Positions 54,370 through 62,181 of a DNA stretch of 64,000 nucleotides are shown piece by piece. The position numbers and the translations under genes are program-made. The stretch comes from Schaedlerella glycyrrhizinilytica_A (GTDB taxonomy: Bacteria; Bacillota; Clostridia; Lachnospirales; Lachnospiraceae). The DNA is taken from assembly GCF_042852765.1 (NCBI RefSeq), contig NZ_AP031414.1; one strand, written 5' to 3'. The first letter of the stretch is position 1; each line of letters begins with the position of its first letter. The notes below the pieces were generated by a model. The model was given only the letters and a program-made list of their open reading frames with translations, was not told where the DNA came from and did not search any database.

Positions 54370-54425
54370 GTAACAAAAACAAAGTTACAAACAAATCAAA
54401 GAAAAAAGTAACAAGAAAATGTTAC
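54370..54425. repeat. Two inverted repeats upstream of the SASP gene
   Basis: GTAAC...GTTAC at 54370-54374/54384-54388 (9-base centre) and again at 54408-54412/54421-54425 (8-base centre). TATACTA at 54356-54362 could be a sigma-G-like -10 (consensus CATACTA). Possible binding site of a forespore regulator; function inferred. Confidence 0.5.
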
Positions 54426-54453
54426 AGCAAAGATGCAAAAGGAGGAAATGAAA

Positions 54454-54660
54454 ATGGCAAGTCGTTCATCAAACCGCGCAGCCGTACCAGAGGCAAAAGG
54501 CGCACTGGACAAATTCAAATATGAGGTAGCAAGCGAGCTCGGAGTACCGCTTTCTGACGGATACAACGGAGATCTGACATCCAAGCAGAACGGATCTGTC
54601 GGAGGATATATGGTCAAGAAAATGATCGAGCAGCAGGAAAAGCAGATGGCAGGCAAATAA
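54454..54660 (+). CDS. Alpha/beta-type small acid-soluble spore protein
   Basis: 68 residues with the family motifs KYEVASELGVPL and GGYMVKKMIEQQEK. SASPs coat and protect DNA in the forespore and dormant spore and are degraded at germination; the GPR cleavage region (FKYEVASE) is present. ATG 54454 is preferred over earlier in-frame starts because AGGAGG (54438-54443) is correctly spaced for it. Monocistronic, with its own terminator. Confidence 0.95.
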   Translation: MASRSSNRAAVPEAKGALDKFKYEVASELGVPLSDGYNGDLTSKQNGSVGGYMVKKMIEQQEKQMAGK

Positions 54661-54703
54661 GCTGACCGGATGTGAAACGCATACTGCCGGGAATCTATGA
54701 GAG

Positions 54704-54737
54704 AAAAAGCACTTGGGATTGACCTAAGTGCTTTTTT
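54704..54737 (+). terminator. Terminator of the SASP gene
   Basis: AAAAGCACTT (54705-54714) pairs with AAGTGCTTTT (54726-54735), with a T6 run. Confidence 0.9.
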
Positions 54738-54777
54738 CTGCTAAAATTCAGCATAGTTAAAGGCGGTGAGACAGAGT

Positions 54778-55347
54778 ATGAGAGTAATAGCAGGAAGTGC
54801 AAAAAGACTGCAGCTTAAGACATTAGAGGGAATGGATACAAGACCGACTACGGACCGGATCAAGGAGACATTGTTTAATATGATCAGTCCGGGGCTTTTC
54901 GACAGCATGTTTCTGGATCTGTTTGCGGGAAGCGGCGGGATCGGGATCGAGGCGCTCAGCCGCGGCGCGAAAGAAGCGGTTTTTGTGGAACAGAACTCGA
55001 AAGCGATGGCATGTGTCCGTGACAATCTGAAATATACGAAACTAGACCGGAAAGGTATCACACTGACAAAGGATGTGATGACGGCGTTGTACCAGTTGGA
55101 AGGTGAAAAAGTATTTGATTACATTTTTATGGATCCGCCGTATCATATGGGACTTGAACGGCGCGTGATGGAGTATCTGTCGGAATCGTCGCTAGTATAT
55201 GAAGATACGGTGATCATCATAGAAGCGGCGAAAGAGACCGATTTTTCTTATCTGGAAGATCTTGGCTTCTCAGTCATCAAAGAAAAAGTCTATAAGACGA
55301 ATAAACATCTGTTTGTGGAGAAAGCGGGGAAAGAGGAAATATGTTAA
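54778..55347 (+). CDS. rsmD: 16S rRNA (guanine966-N2)-methyltransferase
   Basis: 189 residues with the SAM-binding motif FLDLFAGSGGIGIEALSRG and the catalytic DPPY box (FMDPPYHMG, near 119). Modifies G966 of 16S rRNA. ATG 54778 has GGTGA 9 bases upstream and gives the usual MRVIAG start. It overlaps coaD by 7 bases, the same order as ylbH-coaD in Bacillus. Confidence 0.95.
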   Translation: MRVIAGSAKRLQLKTLEGMDTRPTTDRIKETLFNMISPGLFDSMFLDLFAGSGGIGIEALSRGAKEAVFVEQNSKAMACVRDNLKYTKLDRKGITLTKDVMTALYQLEGEKVFDYIFMDPPYHMGLERRVMEYLSESSLVYEDTVIIIEAAKETDFSYLEDLGFSVIKEKVYKTNKHLFVEKAGKEEIC

Positions 55348-55832
55348 GAGCGATCTATCCGGGAAGTTTTGATCCGGTTACATACGGGCATCTTGATATT
55401 ATTGAAAGATCTTGTAAAATTGCGGATGAACTGATTGTCGGAGTGTTGAACAATAATGCAAAAATGCCGTTGTTTTCTGTGGAAGAACGTGTTAAAATGT
55501 TAAACGAGGTGACGTGTCATTTGCCGAATGTTGTCATTGAACCGTTTGACGGTCTGCTGGTTGATTTTGCCCGGCAGAGAAAGGCGGATTGTATTATCAG
55601 AGGGCTTCGGGCGATTACCGATTTTGAGTATGAGCTGCAGATGGCCCAGACGAATCATAAACTTGGAGCAGAGATTGAGACCGTATTTCTGACAACGAAT
55701 ATCGAATATTCTTATCTGAGTTCGACGACCGTTAAGGAGATCGCAGCTTTTGGGGGAGACATAACACAATTTGTGCCGGAAGCTGTGCGTCGGGAACTGA
55801 ACGAAAAGATGAAAACAAAAAGGAGAGTGTAA
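55341..55832 (+). CDS. coaD: Phosphopantetheine adenylyltransferase
   Basis: Makes dephospho-CoA from 4'-phosphopantetheine and ATP in CoA synthesis. 163 residues with the nucleotidyltransferase motif GSFDPVTYGHLD (8-19), RGLRAITDFEYELQMA and SSTTVKEIAAFGGD near residue 128. Length fits the family. Confidence 0.97.
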   Translation: MLRAIYPGSFDPVTYGHLDIIERSCKIADELIVGVLNNNAKMPLFSVEERVKMLNEVTCHLPNVVIEPFDGLLVDFARQRKADCIIRGLRAITDFEYELQMAQTNHKLGAEIETVFLTTNIEYSYLSSTTVKEIAAFGGDITQFVPEAVRRELNEKMKTKRRV

Positions 55833-55835
55833 ATA

Positions 55836-56423
55836 ATGAGCAGCCGTATTGAACAGATTATTGAAGAAATCGAAGAATACATCGACAGAGACTGTAAATA
55901 TCAGCCGTTGTCGACGACAAAGATCATTGTGAACAAAGAGCATCTGGACGAATTGCTCCGGGAACTGCGTATGAAGACTCCGGATGAGATCAAGAGATAC
56001 CAGAAGATCATCAGCAACCGGGATGCGATCCTTGCCGATGCACAGGCAAAGGCAGACGCGATGATCGAGGACGCCCAGGTACAGACGACAGAACTTGTCA
56101 GCGAACATGAGATCATGCAGCAGGCATATGCGCAGGCGAATGAGATCGTGACACAGGCAACGGCACAGGCGCAGGAGATCATTGACAATGCGACGATGGA
56201 TGCCAATGCGATCCGGATCGGCGCGATCCAGTATACCGACGATCTTCTTGCCAATGCAGAGAGTATCATCGGACATACGCTGGACAGTTATACGACCAAG
56301 TACGACGGTCTGATCAATTCGCTGCAGGAGTGTTACGATGTTGTGCGCACGAACCGTGCAGAACTGGAGATCCCGGAGGAGAATCCGGACGATTACAGCG
56401 GGCAGGAACCGGCGGCACAGTGA
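55836..56423 (+). CDS. Coiled-coil protein of unknown function
   Basis: 195 residues, 3 bases after coaD. Most of the sequence (about 60-175) is alpha-helical and alanine/glutamine/glutamate-rich, resembling ATP synthase B/E or DivIVA-like coiled coils (AQAKADAMIEDAQVQTTELV). The N-terminal ~50 residues are acidic and the tail is Glu/Pro-rich. No membrane or signal segment. It could be a scaffold or DivIVA/GpsB-like protein; the evidence is only composition and position after coaD. Confidence 0.7.
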   Translation: MSSRIEQIIEEIEEYIDRDCKYQPLSTTKIIVNKEHLDELLRELRMKTPDEIKRYQKIISNRDAILADAQAKADAMIEDAQVQTTELVSEHEIMQQAYAQANEIVTQATAQAQEIIDNATMDANAIRIGAIQYTDDLLANAESIIGHTLDSYTTKYDGLINSLQECYDVVRTNRAELEIPEENPDDYSGQEPAAQ

Positions 56424-56471
56424 TCAGTGATACAAGAACCTGCAGATACAAATATCTTTTGAATGATAAGA

Positions 56472-57440
56472 TCAACGAAAGATCATGTAAAGATAACCCA
56501 AGGAACTGGCAGTCAGAGCGGCTGCCAGTTTTTCTGTAAAGTAGGGAAAAATCGGCAGCCCGGCTTTTTGTACCATGGACTGTGTCTGCATGACGGCGCA
56601 GAATCCGCCGAATGACGTAAGTCCAAGGAGCATCGGATATTTGAACCGCATGGACATGGAGGCGGATCCGATCATGGAGATTCCGTTTGTCACTTCCAAA
56701 AACGGCAAAAAGAACTTGCTGCCGGGGAGGGGGAACGGAGAAGAGGAAACGATGGATGAAAGGACGGAAAACAGGATGATGTAACCGCCGACTTTGACCA
56801 GAGTTTCACAACTGTCCATGATGCAGTGATCGAGCTGCCGGAAAGAAAAGCCGGGCTCTTTCGACCGCTCTGCGGCAGGGGTGGAAAAAGCGGCGGATCG
56901 CGCGAACGTATTTGGGTTTCCGACACGATCGATAAGCGACATTTTGTAAATACATCTTGTGATCAGACTTACAAAGAGCGGACTGACAAGGAGGATGAAC
57001 AGTGTGGGGAGCAGAAGCGTTTCGTCTTCCAGTGTCTGATAGACGATATAGTTCATAATAAAAACAGGGCTTGTATTGTTGCAGAAAGAGAGAAGATAGC
57101 AGGCTTCCCGATGCGTGATATATCCTTGTGTATTCAGATCGGCAGCGGTCTTGGCACCCATCGGATATCCGCACAAAAATCCGGTGATAACGGCAAAACT
57201 TCCGCAATCGGAAACGGAAAGGAATGTCCGGCAGATTTTTGAGAATGCAGAGGTAAGGTAATGTATGCTTCCGGTTGCGAGAAGCAGATTGGAGACGAGC
57301 AGAAACGGAAACAATGTAGGGAGAATTGTCTGAAACCAGAGCAGAAGTCCGCTGCTTGCCCCCGAAAAGACAGCTTTGGGCGAAAGAAGCATAAAGGAAA
57401 ATAAAAGAACGATCCCAAGTCCGGTCAGTGTTCGTTTCAT
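56472..57440 (-). CDS. ylbJ: Sporulation integral membrane protein YlbJ
   Basis: 322 residues, about 8 membrane helices, with nucleoside-recognition/GATE-like motifs (GFLCGYPMGAKTAADL and SFCNNTSPVFI). In Bacillus, ylbJ is needed for normal sporulation and neighbours coaD, here on the opposite strand. Transport substrate unknown. The in-frame TTG before ATG 57440 is not needed; GGAGA lies upstream of the ATG. Confidence 0.9.
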   Translation of the reverse strand: MKRTLTGLGIVLLFSFMLLSPKAVFSGASSGLLLWFQTILPTLFPFLLVSNLLLATGSIHYLTSAFSKICRTFLSVSDCGSFAVITGFLCGYPMGAKTAADLNTQGYITHREACYLLSFCNNTSPVFIMNYIVYQTLEDETLLLPTLFILLVSPLFVSLITRCIYKMSLIDRVGNPNTFARSAAFSTPAAERSKEPGFSFRQLDHCIMDSCETLVKVGGYIILFSVLSSIVSSSPFPLPGSKFFLPFLEVTNGISMIGSASMSMRFKYPMLLGLTSFGGFCAVMQTQSMVQKAGLPIFPYFTEKLAAALTASSLGYLYMIFR

Positions 57441-57593
57441 CAACAGTTCTCCGTAAATCAGAACAAATGTTATGAAAGATATATGAAATCGGTTGATTTT
57501 TTATGTCCGCTGTGACAAAATAGTAAAGAATAGCGTGAGTATGGAACATGCCGTAAAAGGTAGATTTCATACATAGAAAGGAGAATTTATCAT

Positions 57594-59036
57594 ATGTCAG
57601 TTTTAGGACAGACGGAACCGAAAGAAGTGTTCCGGTTTTTTGAAGAAATCAGTCAGATTCCGAGAGGAACCTACAATACAAAGGCGGTCAGCGACTATTG
57701 CGTGAATTTTGCAAAGGAGCGCGGACTTGAGGTGATCCAGGATGAATGGAACAATGTCATTATGAAGAAGAACGGAACCGCAGGATATGAGAACAGCGAG
57801 CCTGTGATCCTTCAGGGGCATCTCGATATGGTCTGCGAAAAAACAGCGGATTCCGATCATGACTTTATGAAAGATCCGATCAAGCTGATGGTAGAAGACG
57901 GTTATGTGACAGCAGACGGGACTACACTGGGGGCAGACAACGGAATTGCAGTTGCAATGGTGCTTGCTCTTTTAGACAGCGATACGATTCCGCATCCGCC
58001 GATCGAAGCAGTTTTCACGGTAGATGAGGAAGTGGGCATGAACGGTGCGATGAACATCGATTTGAGCCCGTTGAAAGGAACGATGCTGATCAATCTGGAC
58101 TCTGAGGAGGAGGACGTCCTGACAGCAGGATGTGCAGGCGGATTCCGTTTTGTATGCCAGATTCCGGTTGAAAGAGAAGTGATGAGCGGAAAAGGCGCGG
58201 AGATTGAGATCTGCGGTCTGCGCGGAGGTCATTCCGGCGTGGAGATCCACAAACAGAGAGGAAATGCCAACAAACTGGCAGGAAGACTGTTATGTCATCT
58301 GCGCCATGTGGCAGAGTATGCGCTTGTAGAGACAAACGGCGGATCTAAAGACAATGTCATCACACTTGCCAACAAGATCAAGATCGCAGCAAAAGATCTT
58401 GCACCACTGAAAGCGGCTGTCGCTGAGATGGAAGCTGCATGGAAAGTAGAATTCGGAGCAGACGAGCCGGGACTGGCTGTAAAGTTTACAGAACTGGAAG
58501 ACGCGGACTATCAGGTGATGACGGAAGCATCCGCAAAGAAAGTGATCGCATTTCTTGTAAATTGTCCAAATGGAGTGGATGAATACAACCGTTCGCTTCC
58601 AGGGCTGGTGGAGACTTCCGATAACCTTGGTGTGACAGAGACAGAAGAGGGATGTGTCCGTTTTATGGTCCTGACAAGAAGCGGTACTGCGTCCAAGCTC
58701 GAAGAATTTAAAGAAAAATACAGATGCCTTGCCAACTTAGTCGGCGGAAGTTACGAGTTTAACAGCGAGTACCCGGGATGGATGTTCAAAGAACAGTCCA
58801 AGATCCGCCCGATCGTTCTGGATGCATTTGAGCATATTTACGGAAAACGTCCGGAAGTGACGACGATCCATGCGGGATTGGAGTGCGGACTTTTAAGCGG
58901 ACATAAGCCGGAACTGGACTGCATCTCTTTCGGACCGAATATGATCGGCGTACATTCCGTAGAGGAGCGTCTGGAGATCGCATCCGCAGCGCGTATCTGG
59001 GAAGCATTAAAAGAAATCATGAAACAATGCAAATAG
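57594..59036 (+). CDS. pepD: Aminoacyl-histidine dipeptidase (PepD, M20C)
   Basis: 480 residues. Zinc ligand motifs LQGHLDMVCE (near 82) and TLGADNGIAVAM (near 110), the catalytic EEVGM and the C-terminal H at about 450 (VHSVEERLEI) all fit M20C. A dimerization insert lies about 200-380. It hydrolyses Xaa-His and other dipeptides in the cytosol. AAGGAG precedes the ATG. A perfect 15-bp hairpin follows its stop. Confidence 0.93.
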   Translation: MSVLGQTEPKEVFRFFEEISQIPRGTYNTKAVSDYCVNFAKERGLEVIQDEWNNVIMKKNGTAGYENSEPVILQGHLDMVCEKTADSDHDFMKDPIKLMVEDGYVTADGTTLGADNGIAVAMVLALLDSDTIPHPPIEAVFTVDEEVGMNGAMNIDLSPLKGTMLINLDSEEEDVLTAGCAGGFRFVCQIPVEREVMSGKGAEIEICGLRGGHSGVEIHKQRGNANKLAGRLLCHLRHVAEYALVETNGGSKDNVITLANKIKIAAKDLAPLKAAVAEMEAAWKVEFGADEPGLAVKFTELEDADYQVMTEASAKKVIAFLVNCPNGVDEYNRSLPGLVETSDNLGVTETEEGCVRFMVLTRSGTASKLEEFKEKYRCLANLVGGSYEFNSEYPGWMFKEQSKIRPIVLDAFEHIYGKRPEVTTIHAGLECGLLSGHKPELDCISFGPNMIGVHSVEERLEIASAARIWEALKEIMKQCK

Positions 59037-59039
59037 GAC

Positions 59040-59081
59040 ATTCCCCGGTTCATATACTAGAAAGACTATGAACCGGGGAAT
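59040..59081 (+). promoter_or_regulatory. 15-bp perfect hairpin covering the next gene's ribosome site
   Basis: ATTCCCCGGTTCATA (59040-59054) and its exact complement (59067-59081) surround a 12-base loop. The 3' arm holds GGGGA (59075-59079), the only ribosome site for ATG 59089. No T run follows, so a terminator is unlikely; folding would block translation. It may instead shield the pepD message. Confidence 0.7.
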
Positions 59082-59088
59082 ATGACTG

Positions 59089-59937
59089 ATGGGGCATCGA
59101 TGGAGCAGACTGCTCGTTTTTTTGCTTGCGGCAGTGATCTTGTCCGCGGCGGGGATCGGGCAGGTAAAAGAAGCCGGACGTTTTGGTCGGCTTCAGGAAG
59201 ACACGGTGAAAACCGGCGCATTTCGCAGACAGACGCTGGATGACGGGATGCAGGATATGATACGGGATATGGAAGATCCCGGAGAATTGCTTGGCATTTA
59301 CTGGCTGGAGACCGGATTCGGAGAACAGCCGTTTTCGGGAAATTGCACGGAACAGGCGTTTGAAAGTATGGGAAGATCGTGGAAAAGAAGACTCTATTGG
59401 AACGTCTATGCGGAAGCCTGCCGTGCCATCTGGGATGATCTTGTCTACTTTCCGATCCCTGTATCGAAAGACGGGGAAGCGGAAGAGATAAGTTTTGTAG
59501 ATTCCTGGATGTATGAGAGGAATTACGGCGGTACACGAGGACATGAGGGAACGGACATCATGGCGGGAGAGAATGTCCGGGGATATTATCCGGTTGTCAG
59601 TATGACCGACGGTTATGTAACCCACAAAGGGTGGCTGGAGCAGGGCGGGTATCGTCTCGGGATCACAGCGCCCGGCGGGGCTTATTTTTATTATGCGCAT
59701 CTGGATTCTTATGCGGAGATCGAAGAGGGAGATCCGGTGAAAGCCGGAGATCTGCTCGGATTTATGGGAGATACCGGATACAGCAAAAAAGAGGGGACAA
59801 TGGGGATGTTTCCGGTACATCTTCACATCGGAATTTATCTGATCCATGACGGAGAGGAGATCAGCGTCAATCCCTATCAGCCATTGAAATATCTGGAGAA
59901 CCGCAGAATCGAGTGTGTGTACGGCAGGAAAAATTGA
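59089..59937 (+). CDS. M23 family metallopeptidase, secreted
   Basis: 282 residues. An N-terminal signal/anchor helix (LLVFLLAAVILSAAGIG), a ~110-residue linker domain with no catalytic motif, then a lysostaphin-type LytM domain with H-x3-D in GHEGTDIMAG (near 155) and HxH in VHLHIGIYL (near 245). It cleaves or, if remodelled, binds cell wall peptide cross-links. Downstream of a hairpin that hides its ribosome site, so its output may be limited by folding. Confidence 0.9.
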   Translation: MGHRWSRLLVFLLAAVILSAAGIGQVKEAGRFGRLQEDTVKTGAFRRQTLDDGMQDMIRDMEDPGELLGIYWLETGFGEQPFSGNCTEQAFESMGRSWKRRLYWNVYAEACRAIWDDLVYFPIPVSKDGEAEEISFVDSWMYERNYGGTRGHEGTDIMAGENVRGYYPVVSMTDGYVTHKGWLEQGGYRLGITAPGGAYFYYAHLDSYAEIEEGDPVKAGDLLGFMGDTGYSKKEGTMGMFPVHLHIGIYLIHDGEEISVNPYQPLKYLENRRIECVYGRKN

Positions 59938-60020
59938 GAGATATTTATTGAAGAAAAGTTATTTGAGAGAACGATCCGTGACCATGCATGGATGTGAGAC
60001 GGACAGAGGAGAGAAGAGGA

Positions 60021-61412
60021 ATGAATTTACCGATTGCATTTGAAGAAAAAATGAAATCGCTGCTTGGGGAAGAAGAATATAACGCGTATCTGCAGTGTTT
60101 TGATGAACCGCGGCACTATGGATTGAGGGTCAACACCCGGAAAATTTCCGTGGAGGATTTCTTGAAGATCGCGCCATGGCCGCTGACACCCGTTCCATGG
60201 ATCTCCAACGGATTTTACTATGACGGCAGTGTGTACCAGCCGGCAAAACACCCTTATTACTATGCGGGACTGTATTATCTGCAGGAACCGAGCGCTATGA
60301 CGCCGGCTGACAGGCTTCCGGTCGAACCGGGAGATAAAGTGCTGGATGTCTGTGCGGCTCCGGGCGGAAAAGCGACGGAACTGGGAGCAAAATTAAAAGG
60401 CGAGGGTGTGCTTGTCGCCAATGACATCAGCAATTCCAGAGCGCGGGGGCTTTTGAAGAATCTGGAATTGTTCGGTATCGGCAATATGCTTGTGATCAGC
60501 GAAGAGCCGGGAAAGCTGATGGAATTTTTTCCCGAATATTTTGACAAGATCCTGATCGATGCGCCGTGTTCCGGAGAGGGAATGTTCCGCAAAGAAAAGA
60601 AGATGGTCAAAGCCTGGGAAGAGCATGGACCGGCGTTCTTTTCCAGACTCCAGCAGAGCATCATCACACAGGCGGCTTCGATGCTGCGCCCGGGCGGAAT
60701 GCTTCTGTACTCCACCTGCACGTTCGACCCGCTGGAAAATGAGCGGACGATCGAATATCTTCTTTCCCAACATCCGGAATTTGAGATTTGTGAAATGGAC
60801 GGTTACGAGGGATTTGAAAAAGGCCGTCCGGAACTGACGGAACAGAAGATCGACGGGATGGAGAAAACGGTCCGCATTTTTCCGCACAAGATGCATGGAG
60901 AGGGTCATTACCTTGCACTTTTGAAAAAAGGAAATGTCGCTCCGGGGGAAAGAAAAGAAAAGACCGGAAATAAAAAAGGCGGGAAAAAGATTCCGGAAGA
61001 TCTGGAAGCATTTTTGAAAGAACTGAATATCGAGCTGGATCCGGCAAGATTCGATCTGCGGGAGGAACGCGTATATTATATGCCGGAAGATCTGCCGGCA
61101 TTAAAAGGAGTCCGTTTCTTACGTTCCGGACTTTTGCTCGGAGAGTTGAAGAAAAAGCGGTTTGAACCGAGTCAGGCGCTTGCGATGTATCTGAAAAAAG
61201 AAAACTATAAAAAGACGCTGGATTTTTCCGTCGATGATGATCGTGTCGTAAAATATTTAAAAGGCGAGACACTGGATGTAGAAGATCTTGTGACGCCGAA
61301 AGAAAAAGGCTGGTTTCTTGTCTGTGTGGACGGCTATCCGCTTGGCTTCGGAAAGCTGGCGTCCCAGACATTGAAAAACAAATATCTGCCGGGCTGGAGA
61401 TGGCAGTCGTAA
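60021..61412 (+). CDS. rRNA cytosine-C5-methyltransferase (RsmF/NOP2 family)
   Basis: 463 residues. SAM motif VCAAPGGKATEL (near 112), catalytic Cys in APCSGEG (near 183) and the second Cys in STCTF (near 234), the two-cysteine mechanism of m5C methyltransferases. A C-terminal PUA-like/basic region (about 360-463) probably grips rRNA. RsmF modifies 16S C1407 in E. coli; the position here is inferred. ATG 60021 has GAAGAGG 3-5 bases upstream. Confidence 0.9.
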   Translation: MNLPIAFEEKMKSLLGEEEYNAYLQCFDEPRHYGLRVNTRKISVEDFLKIAPWPLTPVPWISNGFYYDGSVYQPAKHPYYYAGLYYLQEPSAMTPADRLPVEPGDKVLDVCAAPGGKATELGAKLKGEGVLVANDISNSRARGLLKNLELFGIGNMLVISEEPGKLMEFFPEYFDKILIDAPCSGEGMFRKEKKMVKAWEEHGPAFFSRLQQSIITQAASMLRPGGMLLYSTCTFDPLENERTIEYLLSQHPEFEICEMDGYEGFEKGRPELTEQKIDGMEKTVRIFPHKMHGEGHYLALLKKGNVAPGERKEKTGNKKGGKKIPEDLEAFLKELNIELDPARFDLREERVYYMPEDLPALKGVRFLRSGLLLGELKKKRFEPSQALAMYLKKENYKKTLDFSVDDDRVVKYLKGETLDVEDLVTPKEKGWFLVCVDGYPLGFGKLASQTLKNKYLPGWRWQS

Positions 61413-61447
61413 GGAGCAGAGGACGAAATGGCAGGGAGTAAACCGAA

Positions 61448-62167
61448 ATGAAAATAAGACTGGATAAGTATTTGACGGAAATGAGCGTGGGAAGCCGCAG
61501 TGAAGTGAAAAAAGCGATCATAAAAGGATTGACCGAAGTCAACGGCGAGACAGTAAAAAAACCGGAACAGAAAATCGATCTGGCTTTGGATCAGGTTTGC
61601 TTTCAGGGACGTCGGATCACTTATGCGGCGATGGAATATTATATGCTGAACAAACCTGCCGGGGTGATCTCGGCAAGCGAAGACCGGCATGAGACGACCG
61701 TGGTCGATCTGATCACGGAAAAGAAACGGAAAGATCTGTTCCCTGTCGGACGTCTGGATAAAGATACCGAGGGGCTTTTGCTGATCACAAATGACGGAGA
61801 ACTGGCACATCGGCTCCTTTCCCCGAAAAAGCATGTGGATAAAGTGTATTATGCAAAAATCGCAGGGAAAGTGACAGAGGAAGACAAAAAAGTATTTGCA
61901 GAGGGCGTTGACATCGGGGAAGATAAGCTGACACTTCCGGCTAAACTGCACATCTTAAAAAGCGGGGAAGAATCGGAGATCACGCTGACGATCCGGGAGG
62001 GAAAATTCCATCAGGTGAAGCGGATGTTCCATGCGGTCGGAAAAGAGGTTGTCTATCTGAAGCGGCTTCGTATGGGGAGCCTTGTGCTGGATGAAAATTT
62101 AAAAACCGGAGAATATCGGGCGCTGACGGACGAGGAACGCCGGACTTTGACCGGAGAGAACGAATAG
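61448..62167 (+). CDS. rsuA: rRNA pseudouridine synthase (RsuA family)
   Basis: 239 residues. N-terminal S4 domain (RLDKYLTEMSVGSRSEVKKAI) and catalytic domain with GRLDKDTEGLL (near 100), Asp being the nucleophile, then REGKFHQVKRMF. RsuA makes pseudouridine 516 in E. coli 16S rRNA; RluB/E/F relatives act on 23S. It follows the methyltransferase gene, so this is a small rRNA-modification cluster. Confidence 0.92.
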   Translation: MKIRLDKYLTEMSVGSRSEVKKAIIKGLTEVNGETVKKPEQKIDLALDQVCFQGRRITYAAMEYYMLNKPAGVISASEDRHETTVVDLITEKKRKDLFPVGRLDKDTEGLLLITNDGELAHRLLSPKKHVDKVYYAKIAGKVTEEDKKVFAEGVDIGEDKLTLPAKLHILKSGEESEITLTIREGKFHQVKRMFHAVGKEVVYLKRLRMGSLVLDENLKTGEYRALTDEERRTLTGENE

Positions 62168-62181
62168 AAATGGAGAAATGA

